From Actinomycetota bacterium (GTDB lineage Bacteria; Actinomycetota; Acidimicrobiia; Acidimicrobiales; Ilumatobacteraceae), in NCBI GenBank assembly GCA_016213625.1, contig JACQZZ010000011.1, forward strand, positions 1 through 34,233: a stretch of DNA of 34,233 nucleotides, given 5' to 3'. The notes beneath the pieces were generated by a model. The model saw only the letters and a program-made list of their open reading frames with translations, was not told the DNA's origin and searched no databases. Each line of letters begins with the position of its first letter. The first letter of the stretch is position 1. A program made the position numbers and the translations under genes. Positions 6,541 through 15,655 of this stretch are shown here, one piece after another.

Positions 6541-8751
6541 TCAGGTTCCTTCTCTTGAGGTGTGTGGTGAGGTGTGTGGTGAGGTTGCGGTTGGCTCGCT
6601 CGCAGATCCGAAGAAGACCGAGCGGAGCAGGTCGGAGCGGTCGAGGAGGCCGGCCGCGGGACCCTCGAACTGCACCGCGCCCTTCTCCATGAAGTACGCC
6701 CGGTCGGCCACGCTCAGTGCGACGTTCACCGACTGCTCGACCAGCACGACCGCTGAGCCGTGACGGTTGATGTCGCGGATGATCTCGAGCAGCTGGGTCA
6801 CGACGGCCGGGGCGAGACCGAGCGACAACTCGTCGATGCAGAGCAGGCGCGGCTGCAGGATGAGCGCCTTGGTGAGCGCGAGCATCTGCTGTTGACCGCC
6901 TGACAGCGACACCGCCGGACGATGCCGAGCCTCGAACAGCGCCGGGAACACTTCGAACGAGCGCTCGATGGCCGCGTCGATCTGCCGTTGATCGTGGCGG
7001 ACGGTCCACCCGAACGCGCGGAGGTGCTCGGCGACGTGGAGTTGCGAGAACGTGCTCTGCCCGCCCGCGATCTGTGCGATACCCAACCCGACCCGTCGTT
7101 CGGCGTCGACATACGTGATGTCGGCGCCTTGGAGACGAACCACGCCGCGGCTCGGTAGGTGCAGGCCGGAGACGACGCCAAGCATCGTCGACTTTCCTGC
7201 TCCGTTGGTGCCGAGGAGCGCGACGACCTCGCCGTCGTGCACGGTCAATCCCGCACCGAACAGCACCTGCAGCGAGCCGTAGGAGAAGTCGATGCCCTTG
7301 CCTTCCAGCAACGGGATCGCGCGCCCGCTCCGTCGGGCGACGCGCAGTTCCTCTTGCTCGACAGTGTCGTCGGCCAGCCGTGCGATGTCGGCCTGAACGG
7401 TGCGGCCCGCGCTGTTGACGATCAGAGCGCAGAGGATGCCGGGGCCAGCGATCGCGGCCATGGCGCCGGCCGAGCCGAACCGACGGTCGAGCCCGCTGAG
7501 GAGCAGGATGCCGCCGAGCCCACCAACGGCGGAGTAGGCGATGCCGGCGAGTGCCGAGAAGTGCGGCCGAAGTCGCGGCGGCAGAACGGACATTCCGGCC
7601 ACGGTGACGAGCGGCGCCACACAGCCAAGCAGCGCGAACGCGAGCCCGGTGAACGCGACCATCGCCGCGAACGACGGCGTGAGGACGCCCACGGCCAACG
7701 ACACCATCGAGCTGCCGAGCAGCAGCGCTGCCCATCGCAGCAGCGCCGCGGGATCCTGGCTGAAGCGCCGCTGCGCCGGGGAGGCGACGAGCGCCAACGC
7801 TGCGACCTGCGTGATGGCCACGTAGGCGTAGAAGGTGCTGCGCTCGCCGGTGCTGAGGTTCCACCGGAAGTCGAGGAAGAAGAACATGTAGGTGGTGAGC
7901 GGGATCAGCGCGAGCCCGATGACAGCCCATGCGGACAGCACGCGCCGAGCGGTGGGGACGAGCATGATTCGTTTCGCCACCTCGAAGAAGCCGAGCGCGA
8001 TGTCGTCCGGTCGATCGGTGGGGTCGTTCAAGCCCATCTCGCGTCGGGTCGCGTCCTGCAACACCTGCTCGTCGAACGTCCCGAAGCCCGGGTCACGGAG
8101 CCGCATCGCGAACAGCGCCCCCAGAAGACACACACTTCCGAGCACGAGGAAGACGCCGCGCCAGGTCAGGTCGAACCACGTCACGCACACGCCGACCACC
8201 AGAGGCGACAGGATGTTGCCTCCTGCCGCGAACGACTCGTAGATCGACATCACCCGTACTCGAAGGGTCGGTTCGTAGCTGTCCACCAAGAGCGGGTGAT
8301 GGACCGAGGTCGTGGATCCGGTGGAGATGCCATCGAGCACGAACACGACGAGCAGCATCCACATCGTGGTCACGAACCCGGTGGCGGCGGTGACGACGCT
8401 CCAGGCGAGCGCCGACACGATGCTGACGGCGGCGCGCCGCGGCACTCGTTGCACAAAGGCGGCGGCCGGAACCGCCGCCAGCGTGATCGCGAGCGTCTTC
8501 AGGGCCACCAAAGCGGCGAGCCGGTCGCGGTCGATTCCCACACCACGGGCGATTTCCGGACCGAGGACGAAGACGGCGAACGACTGCATCCGGTCGACCG
8601 CCACGAGCACACCGAGCGCGAGGACCGGATACCACCCCGCCCGAGACGAGCCGACGGAGGTGGTGCCGGTGTGGTCGGCACGACCGACACCCATCTCCCG
8701 GCGCGCCCGGCGAACCGCGTTCTCGCGTACGACGTCGAGGTCGAACGTCAC
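6541..8751 (-). CDS. MFS permease fused to a LivF-type ABC ATPase
   Basis: A 736-residue two-part protein. Residues ~40-450 form a major facilitator-like membrane region with about a dozen hydrophobic segments and a cytoplasmic loop near 220-260. Residues ~480-710 are a LivF-type ATPase: Walker A GTNGAGKST (514-522), signature LSGGQ (616-620), Walker B LLCIDE (636-641) and the LivF-style VEQS in place of the usual H-loop. The frame is open throughout, so the fusion is not an obvious frameshift artefact. I chose the GTG at 8751 because it overlaps the upstream lipoprotein stop (GTGA) and starts just before family-like sequence. There is no separate livF in the operon, so this domain may partner the LivG domain. 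A regulatory or independent transport role is also possible. Confidence 0.87.
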   Translation of the reverse strand: MTFDLDVVRENAVRRARREMGVGRADHTGTTSVGSSRAGWYPVLALGVLVAVDRMQSFAVFVLGPEIARGVGIDRDRLAALVALKTLAITLAAVPAAAFVQRVPRRAAVSIVSALAWSVVTAATGFVTTMWMLLVVFVLDGISTGSTTSVHHPLLVDSYEPTLRVRVMSIYESFAAGGNILSPLVVGVCVTWFDLTWRGVFLVLGSVCLLGALFAMRLRDPGFGTFDEQVLQDATRREMGLNDPTDRPDDIALGFFEVAKRIMLVPTARRVLSAWAVIGLALIPLTTYMFFFLDFRWNLSTGERSTFYAYVAITQVAALALVASPAQRRFSQDPAALLRWAALLLGSSMVSLAVGVLTPSFAAMVAFTGLAFALLGCVAPLVTVAGMSVLPPRLRPHFSALAGIAYSAVGGLGGILLLSGLDRRFGSAGAMAAIAGPGILCALIVNSAGRTVQADIARLADDTVEQEELRVARRSGRAIPLLEGKGIDFSYGSLQVLFGAGLTVHDGEVVALLGTNGAGKSTMLGVVSGLHLPSRGVVRLQGADITYVDAERRVGLGIAQIAGGQSTFSQLHVAEHLRAFGWTVRHDQRQIDAAIERSFEVFPALFEARHRPAVSLSGGQQQMLALTKALILQPRLLCIDELSLGLAPAVVTQLLEIIRDINRHGSAVVLVEQSVNVALSVADRAYFMEKGAVQFEGPAAGLLDRSDLLRSVFFGSASEPTATSPHTSPHTSREGT
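6556..6585. repeat. 12-bp tandem repeat, about 2.5 copies, at the 3' end of the MFS-LivF gene
   Basis: The unit TGAGGTGTGTGG occurs at 6556-6567 and 6568-6579, followed by a partial third copy. On the coding strand it adds a Ser-Pro-His-Thr repeat to the protein's C-terminal tail. The unit length keeps the frame, so copy-number changes would only lengthen or shorten the tail. Confidence 0.9.
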
Positions 8752-9233
8752 GGCGCCGCGTCCACTTCGACCACCGCGATCGCCTCGCCGACGCGACGCA
8801 GGTCGGCATCGAGCACGATGACCGACACCTCGTGACGGCGGCGCCGCTCGGCGGACACACCGTGTCGACGAGCCAGCCGTTCGACCACCGACGCGGTGTC
8901 CGTCGTGACGGTGACCCCCCGCGCCGCGAGGGCGGCGGTCCGGCACGCCGCATCGCATCGAGTCGAGTCGCGCACCTCGTCGGGGAGCAACGACTCGATC
9001 GACTGTCCCGGCCGCGGCGGCCGCTGGTCGACGAGCATGGCGAACTGCAGCTCGTTCGGCCGCGGGTCGCGCAGCGTCCATCGCACCTCGAAGGGCTGTG
9101 CGACATCGCTGCGGTCGGCGGGGTCGACGATGCTCAGCCGTACGTCCTGCCGGAACGACAGGTCGCCGGTCGCGCAACCGGAGAGTCCCACGGCGACAGC
9201 CACGAGCGCGAGGCGCGCACGTCGGGCGCTCAT
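8748..9233 (-). CDS. Small predicted lipoprotein of unknown function within the transport operon
   Basis: A 161-residue protein with a signal peptide ending in a lipobox, LSGC with Cys20, so it should be anchored outside the membrane. The mature part reads like a small beta-rich domain: FEVRWTLRDPRPNELQFAMLVDQRPPRPGQS. It contains two close cysteines (TRCDAAC, about 93-97) that could form a disulfide. I do not recognise the family. Its start shares the ATGA overlap with the LivHMG stop and its stop overlaps the MFS-LivF GTG start. It is therefore embedded between the two transporter genes and is probably an accessory subunit. Confidence 0.8.
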   Translation of the reverse strand: MSARRARLALVAVAVGLSGCATGDLSFRQDVRLSIVDPADRSDVAQPFEVRWTLRDPRPNELQFAMLVDQRPPRPGQSIESLLPDEVRDSTRCDAACRTAALAARGVTVTTDTASVVERLARRHGVSAERRRRHEVSVIVLDADLRRVGEAIAVVEVDAAP

Positions 9234-11971
9234 GCGCGCACCTGGCCGGTACGCGTCAGGGCCACCGAGCTGGTGCCGAGGTACGAGCTGATCACGTCGG
9301 GATGCGCCAACACCTCGGCCGCGGTGCCGTCGGCGATGACGACGCCCGCCTCCATGGCGATGACTCGTTCGGCAAGCGAGCGGACCAACGCCATGTCGTG
9401 TTCGATGATCACCACCGTGCATGCGGCGTCACCCCGGAGTGCGAGGACCACCTCCGACAACGCCTCGACCTCGCGTTGTGCCACACCGGCGGCGGGTTCG
9501 TCGAGCAGCAGCACCCGGGGACGGAGGGCCGCGCAACACGCGAAGTCGAGCACCCGGCGAGTTCCCGTCGAGAGCTCGGCGACATGGCGGTCCGCCACGG
9601 AGCCCAGACCGAAGCGGGCGATCAGGTCGTCGGCCTCGGCCGATCGTCGCCGGTGGGAGAGGCCGGCCGGGCCGAGCGCCACCGCCAGACAGTCCCGGGC
9701 GGTGAGCGCGGGGAAGAGCGCAGCGTCCTGGAACGAGCGAATGACTCCTGCGCGTGCGCGACGCGCAGGCGACCACTCGTCGATCCGGCGGCCATCGACC
9801 GTGACGGTCCCCGTGTCGGCCCTGGTCACCCCGGCGACGACGTCGAAGAGCGTGGACTTGCCCGCTCCGTTCGCGCCGATGATCGCCGCGATGCTGCCCG
9901 ACGCCACCTCGAACGTGACCCCGCCCACCGCCTCCACGCCGCCGTACCGCTTCCTCACGCCGTCCACGCGCAGGACCGCGCCACAGCGCGCAGGCCCGGC
10001 CAACGGGGAGCGAGTCGCAGTCGGTCGCGGCAGCGTCGACTCGGACGCGGGCGCCGAAGGGGCCGCGGGCGCCGAAGGGGCCGCGGCCGCCTCGCCGCCG
10101 TTGATGCGCGCGGCGGCGGTCCGGGCGAGGAGATGCGCGATGCCGAGCAGGCCACTCGGCACGTAGAGCAGCAACACCAGCCAGCCGAGCGACGACGCGG
10201 CGAGCCCGGCTGCATCGAGTGGCACGAACATTGGCACTCCCAACACGTAGAGCGCACCGATGATCGGACCGAACGTGGATCCGAGCCCTCCGATGACGGC
10301 GGCCGCCATCACCGCTGTGTTGTCGGACAGCGGGAACACGCCGGGCACGACCACGGCCTGCGAATGAGCCAGGACCACCCCACCGAGGCCGGCCAGCGCT
10401 CCAGACAGCGCGAATCCGGTGAGCAAGGTCGACGACGCGCGAACCCCCATGGCGCGAGCGGCGTCGATGTTGTCGCGGACCGCGCGCAGGTTGCGTCCCA
10501 GTTCGCTTCGTCGCACAGCGACCACAACCGCGATCGCGATGCACAGGGCCAGTACGGCCACCGGCAGGTAGCGGCGGCCGCTGTCGAGCGTCACGCCACC
10601 CACGGTCGGATACCCGGCATCGACCCCCGTGCCGAGCAGTTCGGGGAGCAGGAACTGCGACGTGACGATCGCCGCTCCCAACGTGGTGGCCGCGAGGAAC
10701 GGACCCTGCAACCGCAGCGCCGGCAGTCCGAGGATCACCGCGACGACCACGGCGACGACCACACCGACCACCGCACCGAGTGCGAGATTGTGCGTCGCCG
10801 CCGCGATACGCGCCGAAGATGCCCCGGCGACACCGGCGATCGCCGCCTGACCGAGCGACACCTGTCCTGACATGCCAGTGACGATCACGAGCCCCATCGC
10901 CACCACGGCGAGGCTCAACACACGTCCCAGCGACGCGGCGTTGCTGTTGCTGATGGAGACGGCCAACCACCAACCACATCCCAGCGCCACCACCGCCGCG
11001 GCAATCGACAACGCCCGCACCCGTCGCCGACCGACGTGGTCGAGCGCGGGCCACGGCATCGCCGTGACGGCCGCCCAGGCACCGGAAGGTCGACTGCGCC
11101 CACCCGGGTCACGCTGCACGAGCAGGCCGCCGAGCAGCAGCAAGAGGATCACCAGGTCGGCCACACCCCGGTTGTCGACGTTGTAGTAGAGCGCCTGCTC
11201 CACCACACCGATCCCGACGGCGACCACCCCGGCCATGACGAGTCGATCCATCCGGGCCAGCACCGCGGCGGCGAGCGCGCGCAGCAGCAACGACGGCCCC
11301 ACCTGCTGGGCGACGCTCACTCCTCGAGTCGGCAGGAGGAACACGGCGATGACCCCCGCGAGCACTCCTGCCATCGCCCACGACACCGACGACATTCGCG
11401 ATGCCGAGATCCCCGACAGGCGCGCCGCCTGGCGGTTCGATGCGGCGGCGCGGATCCCGATCCCCAGATCGGTGAACCGGAGCACGGCTGCGAGGGCCAC
11501 GAGGAGCACCGGCGACACCAACAGCAACGCGACGTAGCCCGGCGCGAGGCGGAGCGTCCCAACGCTCACCTCGGGCAGGAACGTCGGGACCGGATAGCGC
11601 ACGCCCCCGGCGTCGTCGGGGGTGACGATCGCCGATGCCATCACCAGGAACTGCGCCGCACCGATCGTGGCGACGATGCCAATCGCCCTTGGTGCACTGG
11701 CCAGGCGGCGCACCACGGCAACCTCGACGAGCATGCTGGCGACCGCGGCACCCGCCAGCCCGACCACCAGCGCAGCGAGGTATGGAAGGTGCCAGCGTGT
11801 GCTCGCCAGCGACAAGATCGCGGCGCCGAACAGCCCGCACTCGGCGAGCGCGAAGTTGATCACCCGACTCGATCGGAACAGCAGCACCATGCCGACGGCG
11901 AGCAGCGCGTAGGCGGCGCCGTTCAGGACGCCGAGCGTGACCACCGAGGCCGGCAGGCTGAACGCGGTCAC
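9230..11971 (-). CDS. LivH-LivM-LivG single-polypeptide ABC transporter fusion
   Basis: A 913-residue protein joining three subunits that are usually separate. Residues ~1-290 are a LivH-type permease (GAAYALLAVGMVLLFRSSRVINFA near the start). Residues ~320-615 are a LivM-type permease (GMSGQVSLGQAAIAGVAG around 366-383). An Ala/Pro/Ser linker (~625-665) leads to a LivG-type ATPase: Walker A GANGAGKST (699-707), signature region LSTGTRR (800-806) in place of LSGGQ, Walker B LLLDEP (821-826) and switch histidine H858. The GTG start at 11971 overlaps the M81 gene stop (GTGA), and the LivH-like sequence begins immediately. With the neighbouring binding protein and LivF domain, this makes a complete Liv-type importer. 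Confidence 0.9.
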   Translation of the reverse strand: MTAFSLPASVVTLGVLNGAAYALLAVGMVLLFRSSRVINFALAECGLFGAAILSLASTRWHLPYLAALVVGLAGAAVASMLVEVAVVRRLASAPRAIGIVATIGAAQFLVMASAIVTPDDAGGVRYPVPTFLPEVSVGTLRLAPGYVALLLVSPVLLVALAAVLRFTDLGIGIRAAASNRQAARLSGISASRMSSVSWAMAGVLAGVIAVFLLPTRGVSVAQQVGPSLLLRALAAAVLARMDRLVMAGVVAVGIGVVEQALYYNVDNRGVADLVILLLLLGGLLVQRDPGGRSRPSGAWAAVTAMPWPALDHVGRRRVRALSIAAAVVALGCGWWLAVSISNSNAASLGRVLSLAVVAMGLVIVTGMSGQVSLGQAAIAGVAGASSARIAAATHNLALGAVVGVVVAVVVAVILGLPALRLQGPFLAATTLGAAIVTSQFLLPELLGTGVDAGYPTVGGVTLDSGRRYLPVAVLALCIAIAVVVAVRRSELGRNLRAVRDNIDAARAMGVRASSTLLTGFALSGALAGLGGVVLAHSQAVVVPGVFPLSDNTAVMAAAVIGGLGSTFGPIIGALYVLGVPMFVPLDAAGLAASSLGWLVLLLYVPSGLLGIAHLLARTAAARINGGEAAAAPSAPAAPSAPASESTLPRPTATRSPLAGPARCGAVLRVDGVRKRYGGVEAVGGVTFEVASGSIAAIIGANGAGKSTLFDVVAGVTRADTGTVTVDGRRIDEWSPARRARAGVIRSFQDAALFPALTARDCLAVALGPAGLSHRRRSAEADDLIARFGLGSVADRHVAELSTGTRRVLDFACCAALRPRVLLLDEPAAGVAQREVEALSEVVLALRGDAACTVVIIEHDMALVRSLAERVIAMEAGVVIADGTAAEVLAHPDVISSYLGTSSVALTRTGQVRA
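10047..10082. repeat. Perfect 2 x 18-bp tandem repeat in the LivM-LivG linker
   Basis: Two identical 18-bp units (10047-10064 and 10065-10082) encode an Ala/Pro/Ser hexapeptide twice. The repeat lies exactly in the flexible linker joining the LivM and LivG domains and keeps the frame, so the linker could vary in length between strains. Confidence 0.92.
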
Positions 11972-13476
11972 CTGGTTCCGACCTGCACGTGCAGCGGCTG
12001 CGCGTCGACGTCGAGGGGCCACAGTGGGTGCCGGTTCCGCGTCCGCGGCAAGCAGGTGACATCGAGCGCGGTGAGCCCGGGAGGGTCGGCGGTGACGATC
12101 GCCTCCGCCAGCGGCGCGAACGCAGCGCGGAAGTGGGTGGACGACTTGACCGCGACGATGCGCCGACGAGTCGGGTCGACACCGTGGAGGTGGAACGGCG
12201 CTGGGTCCCAGATCTGCTCGGCCTTGGTGGACACGATCACGTCGACGCCGCCGATTCGCAGACATGCCGATGGCCCCAATGTGAACTGCGCGCCGGTCGC
12301 GATGGGGCCGCTCGCCGTCCACCTGCCGTCCGTCAGGGCCATCACCCGCGCGTTCACGTGCAGCGGCTCGCCGTGAAGGGAGCCGTGGCGGCCGCCGAGC
12401 GCCGTGTCGAAGCAGGTCCCGACCCCAGCGGCGTGTGCTTGCGCCACCACGTCGGGATCGGCGATGCACGCGAAGCAGGCGTCGGCCACGCCACCATCGA
12501 GGAGCGCTCGGAGGAGATGCGTGCCGTCGCCGGGCGCGCCGCCCCCGGGGTTGTCGCTGTTCTCGTTGATGACGACCGGTCGCGATGCGGTGGTCGCGAA
12601 GTCCATCGCCATGCGCACGGCGGCGACGGCGCCGAGCGCAGAGCCCCGGAGTTCGTCACGGCGGCGCCACAGCTCGGACGCGATCCGAACAGCGGTCGTC
12701 GTCGCCGCATCGAGGTCGCCATCGACCCGGGTGACCAGCACGTGCATCCCGTTCTCTGGTACGTCCGTGTACGGGAAGCCGTGGAGGATCGAGACATCGA
12801 GCACGCCGGGGTCGCGTGCAGCGTCGGCGCACCAGTCGGCCACGGTCTGCATGAGCGGCTGGTCGGTGCGGCCGTTCGTGCAGAGCACGGGCACGGCAAC
12901 GTTCGCGGTGACAGTCGACGGGTGCTCGCGCGAGATCCTGGCGAGCGACGCCACCGCGTCCGCGCCGCGCTCTGCGAGATCGACGTGCGGGTACGTCCGG
13001 CACGGCAGGCTGACGTCGACGAGCGACGACCACTCCGCGCCGAGGTTGCCGTGGAGGTCGAGCGTCGCGGCGATCGGCACATCACCGACGGCGCGGCGCA
13101 GATGCCGGACGAGATCGACCTCGATCGAGTCGACTCCCTCTGCCACGCCCGCTCCGTGCAGCACGAGCAACACCCCGTCGAGATCGTGCTCCGCCTCCCG
13201 AGCGATTCGTGCCACCAACTCGTCACGCAGCTGGCGGTAGGTCGCGCCGTCGATCGTCGGCCCCGGCGACGCGATCGCCAGCATCGTCGGTGAGAGCCTC
13301 ACGTGCGCGGCCTCGGCGGCGGCGATCGCCCCGCCGACTTCCGTGGCGGTGCCGCGGTTTCCGTCGAGCAGCTCGCTGCCACGCAGCAGGTCGAACGCGT
13401 CGAGCTTCGCCGTGCCACGGAACGCCGTCGCGTACGTGCTGGTCTCCTGGAACACACCTCCGACAGCGACGCGCAT
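11968..13476 (-). CDS. M81-family metallopeptidase (MlrC-like)
   Basis: A 502-residue protein of the MlrC (microcystinase C) family. Visible family features are the N-terminal GGVFQETSTYATAF, VLHGAGVAEGVDSIEVDL (105-122), TLDLHGN (138-144; D140 and H142 are likely metal ligands), TYPHVDLAERG (H164 a further likely ligand) and the conserved DNPGGGAPGDGT segment in the C-terminal part. M81 enzymes are zinc-dependent and cleave peptide or amide bonds in linear peptides. The best-known member works late in microcystin breakdown, but most family members have no link to that toxin. The usual histidine in the N-terminal HET motif is glutamine here. The gene lies 3 nt after the serine hydrolase and overlaps the transporter start. 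Confidence 0.88.
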   Translation of the reverse strand: MRVAVGGVFQETSTYATAFRGTAKLDAFDLLRGSELLDGNRGTATEVGGAIAAAEAAHVRLSPTMLAIASPGPTIDGATYRQLRDELVARIAREAEHDLDGVLLVLHGAGVAEGVDSIEVDLVRHLRRAVGDVPIAATLDLHGNLGAEWSSLVDVSLPCRTYPHVDLAERGADAVASLARISREHPSTVTANVAVPVLCTNGRTDQPLMQTVADWCADAARDPGVLDVSILHGFPYTDVPENGMHVLVTRVDGDLDAATTTAVRIASELWRRRDELRGSALGAVAAVRMAMDFATTASRPVVINENSDNPGGGAPGDGTHLLRALLDGGVADACFACIADPDVVAQAHAAGVGTCFDTALGGRHGSLHGEPLHVNARVMALTDGRWTASGPIATGAQFTLGPSACLRIGGVDVIVSTKAEQIWDPAPFHLHGVDPTRRRIVAVKSSTHFRAAFAPLAEAIVTADPPGLTALDVTCLPRTRNRHPLWPLDVDAQPLHVQVGTR

Positions 13477-13479
13477 CGG

Positions 13480-14838
13480 TCACCCGATCCGTCGGAGCAG
13501 GCGAGCACCGGACACGAACCCGTGCGGGCGCCCATCGTCGTCGAGGTCGGTGAACTCGCACGCGAACGGGCTGTCGCCGGAGGGGTCGACGAACACGAGC
13601 TGGCCGTGGTGTACCAGCGACGACACGTAGGTGACATCGCCCTCCATCTCGCGCACGATGTGCTCCACGACGTTCAGCCCCGACCCGTCGGGAAGCACCG
13701 TGACGTCGACGTCCACGCCCTCACGGTGGTACCGCCCGGTGACCAGCTGGAGGTCGAGCACACGATCGGGCTCGGCGGCGACCGTGCCCGGAGGGCTGGC
13801 GGCGATCTGGTAGTGCTCGCCGAGCAGGCGGAACACGACCTCGAAGTTCGCCGCCACCCCGTGGTTGGTGTTGGTCAGCGCGGCGATGGCCAATTGCCGC
13901 GATGGCACGACCACGAGCAGCGAGGCGAAGCCGGCAGTGTCACCGGCGTGGGCGACGACGAGCTCGGGCGACTCGTCGAGCAGGAACCATCCCAGCCCCT
14001 GGCCCTTGGTCAGCGATCGCGGCTGGTCGGCCCGATGCTCCATCATCGCCGTGACCGTTGCCGCTCGCAGCACCTGAACGCCGTCTGCGGCGACACCGCC
14101 GCTCAGGTGCATCTCGGCGAACGTGAGCAGATCCTCGGCCGTGCCATATGGGCGAGAGCCGGCCGACACCTGCGACCAGGGCATCGATCTCAGCGGAGCC
14201 GCAACCCAGCCGCCGTCGGTGGGCATGTGGCCGAGCGCGATCCGGTGTGGCACCACATCGTCGAGGAGCGTGAGCGGACCGATGGTGCCGAGCGGGACAA
14301 CGAGGCGTCGCGCCAAGGCCTCGTGCCACGGCAGGCCGGTGATCTTCTCGATGATGCGGCCGCACAGCACGAAACCGGTGTTGCAGTACGACCAGCCCGC
14401 TCCGGGCTCGTGGATCAGACCGATCTCGCCGAGACGCGGAATGATCTTCTCGATCGCGTCGTCGCCACGCCCGGTGTCGAAGAAGCAATCTCCCTCGATC
14501 CCGCTGGTGTGGGTGAGCAACATCTCGATCGTGATGCCACTGAGGTCGGGATCGCCGGCGAGCCGCAGCTCGGGCAGATGCTCGGTGATCGGGTCGTCCA
14601 ACCGGACCAGCCCGTCGTCGGTGAGCTGCATCATCATCGTCGCGGTGTACAGCTTCGTGATCGAACCGATCTGGAACATGGTGTCGACCGTCGTCGGGTC
14701 ACCCGTCAACGCATTGCGGACACCCGTCGCGGCGACCACCCGTTCTCCGTGGTCCGCGACACCGACGACCATGCCGGGGACCAACACGCGCTCAGCGGTC
14801 TCAGCGATCATCTCCTTCAACTCGTCGTGGCAGATCAT
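13480..14838 (-). CDS. S12 serine hydrolase (beta-lactamase / MlrB-like fold)
   Basis: A 452-residue penicillin-recognising-fold hydrolase. The catalytic set is intact: S59-x-x-K62 in QIGSITKLYTA, Y151-x-N153 in GWSYCNTGF, and H297-A-G in VVAHAGDTAGF. No signal peptide is visible, so it is probably cytoplasmic, unlike a true beta-lactamase or PBP. Family members hydrolyse esters, amides or short peptides, often with D-amino acids. The extra C-terminal beta-rich region (about 350-452) is common in the S12 peptidase subset. It is placed between an enoyl-CoA hydratase-like gene and the M81 peptidase gene, which suggests it acts on an imported amide or peptide. Confidence 0.87.
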   Translation of the reverse strand: MICHDELKEMIAETAERVLVPGMVVGVADHGERVVAATGVRNALTGDPTTVDTMFQIGSITKLYTATMMMQLTDDGLVRLDDPITEHLPELRLAGDPDLSGITIEMLLTHTSGIEGDCFFDTGRGDDAIEKIIPRLGEIGLIHEPGAGWSYCNTGFVLCGRIIEKITGLPWHEALARRLVVPLGTIGPLTLLDDVVPHRIALGHMPTDGGWVAAPLRSMPWSQVSAGSRPYGTAEDLLTFAEMHLSGGVAADGVQVLRAATVTAMMEHRADQPRSLTKGQGLGWFLLDESPELVVAHAGDTAGFASLLVVVPSRQLAIAALTNTNHGVAANFEVVFRLLGEHYQIAASPPGTVAAEPDRVLDLQLVTGRYHREGVDVDVTVLPDGSGLNVVEHIVREMEGDVTYVSSLVHHGQLVFVDPSGDSPFACEFTDLDDDGRPHGFVSGARLLRRIG

Positions 14839-14848
14839 TCGTCGTCCC

Positions 14849-15655
14849 TCAGATCCCCCGGTAGTTCGGGATTCGGCGTTCCAGGAATGCGGCCGTGCCC
14901 TCGCGGAGATCGGCGCTGGCGAGGCACGCAGCCACGCCCTGCACTTCGAGCTCCATCACGGCGTCGATGTCGAGTTCCCACGTCACTCGCATCACGTCGC
15001 GAAGCGCGCGGATGGAGATCGGCGCGTTCGATGCCACGATCTCGGCCAGCTCCAGCGCAGCGACGAGCACGTCGTCGGCGAGATCGTTCACGAGGCCGAT
15101 GCGATGTGCCTCGTCCGCATCGATCAGTTGTCCCCCGAGCAGCAGCTGCAGCGAGCGACCGTGCCCCACGAGTCGAGGCAGCAGCCACAACACGCCGTTC
15201 GTCTGGAACAGCGCACGCGATGCCTCGACGAAGCCGATCCGCGCGGTCGGCACTGCGAGTCTGAGGTCGCAGGCGACGGCGATCTCCGTGCCGAGGCCGA
15301 CGGCGAGACCGTTGATCGCGGCGATGGAGGGTACCCGGAGGCCCATCAGCCGCCGGGTGAACGACTGGTACGGCTCGAGCCGTGCACGCACGTCGTCGAG
15401 CGAGGCCGACATCCCGATCTCGGCCAGGTCGCCATCGAGCTCCGACAGGTCTTGGCCGGCGCAGAACGCCCTGCCGGCGCCCGTCAGCACGAGGCAGCGG
15501 ATGTCGGGATCGAGCGCGACGAGGTCGAGTACCGCGCCGAGCTCCACGAGGGTTCTCGTCCGCACGGCGTTCAGCGCTCCCGGGCGATCGAGGGTGATGA
15601 TCGCCACCCGGTCGCGTCGCTCCAGCGTGATGTCGGTGAACTCGGAGGTGTTCAT
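14849..15655 (-). CDS. Enoyl-CoA hydratase/isomerase family protein
   Basis: A 268-residue crotonase-fold protein. The oxyanion-hole segments are present: AFCAGQDLSEL (63-73) and INGLAVGLGTEIAVACDLRLA (114-134). Both positions of the catalytic glutamates are occupied: the Glu in GTEIAVACD, and the Glu in FVEASRALF. A hydratase or isomerase reaction on an acyl-CoA is therefore plausible. The start at 15655 shares the ATGA overlap with the CocE-type gene. It presumably acts on the CoA ester made by the ligase of the same operon. No acyl-CoA dehydrogenase or thiolase is present here, so a full beta-oxidation spiral must draw on enzymes encoded elsewhere. Confidence 0.9.
   Translation of the reverse strand: MNTSEFTDITLERRDRVAIITLDRPGALNAVRTRTLVELGAVLDLVALDPDIRCLVLTGAGRAFCAGQDLSELDGDLAEIGMSASLDDVRARLEPYQSFTRRLMGLRVPSIAAINGLAVGLGTEIAVACDLRLAVPTARIGFVEASRALFQTNGVLWLLPRLVGHGRSLQLLLGGQLIDADEAHRIGLVNDLADDVLVAALELAEIVASNAPISIRALRDVMRVTWELDIDAVMELEVQGVAACLASADLREGTAAFLERRIPNYRGI

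Noticed and set aside
8751..9177. N-terminal extension of the MFS-LivF protein up to 9177
   Set aside because: The extra 142 residues are Arg-rich antisense-type sequence overlapping the lipoprotein gene in another frame; the GTG overlap start at 8751 fits the operon pattern.
9230..11971. LivH, LivM and LivG as three separate genes
   Set aside because: There is no stop codon or convincing internal start with a ribosome-binding site between the domains; the frame is continuous through a linker.
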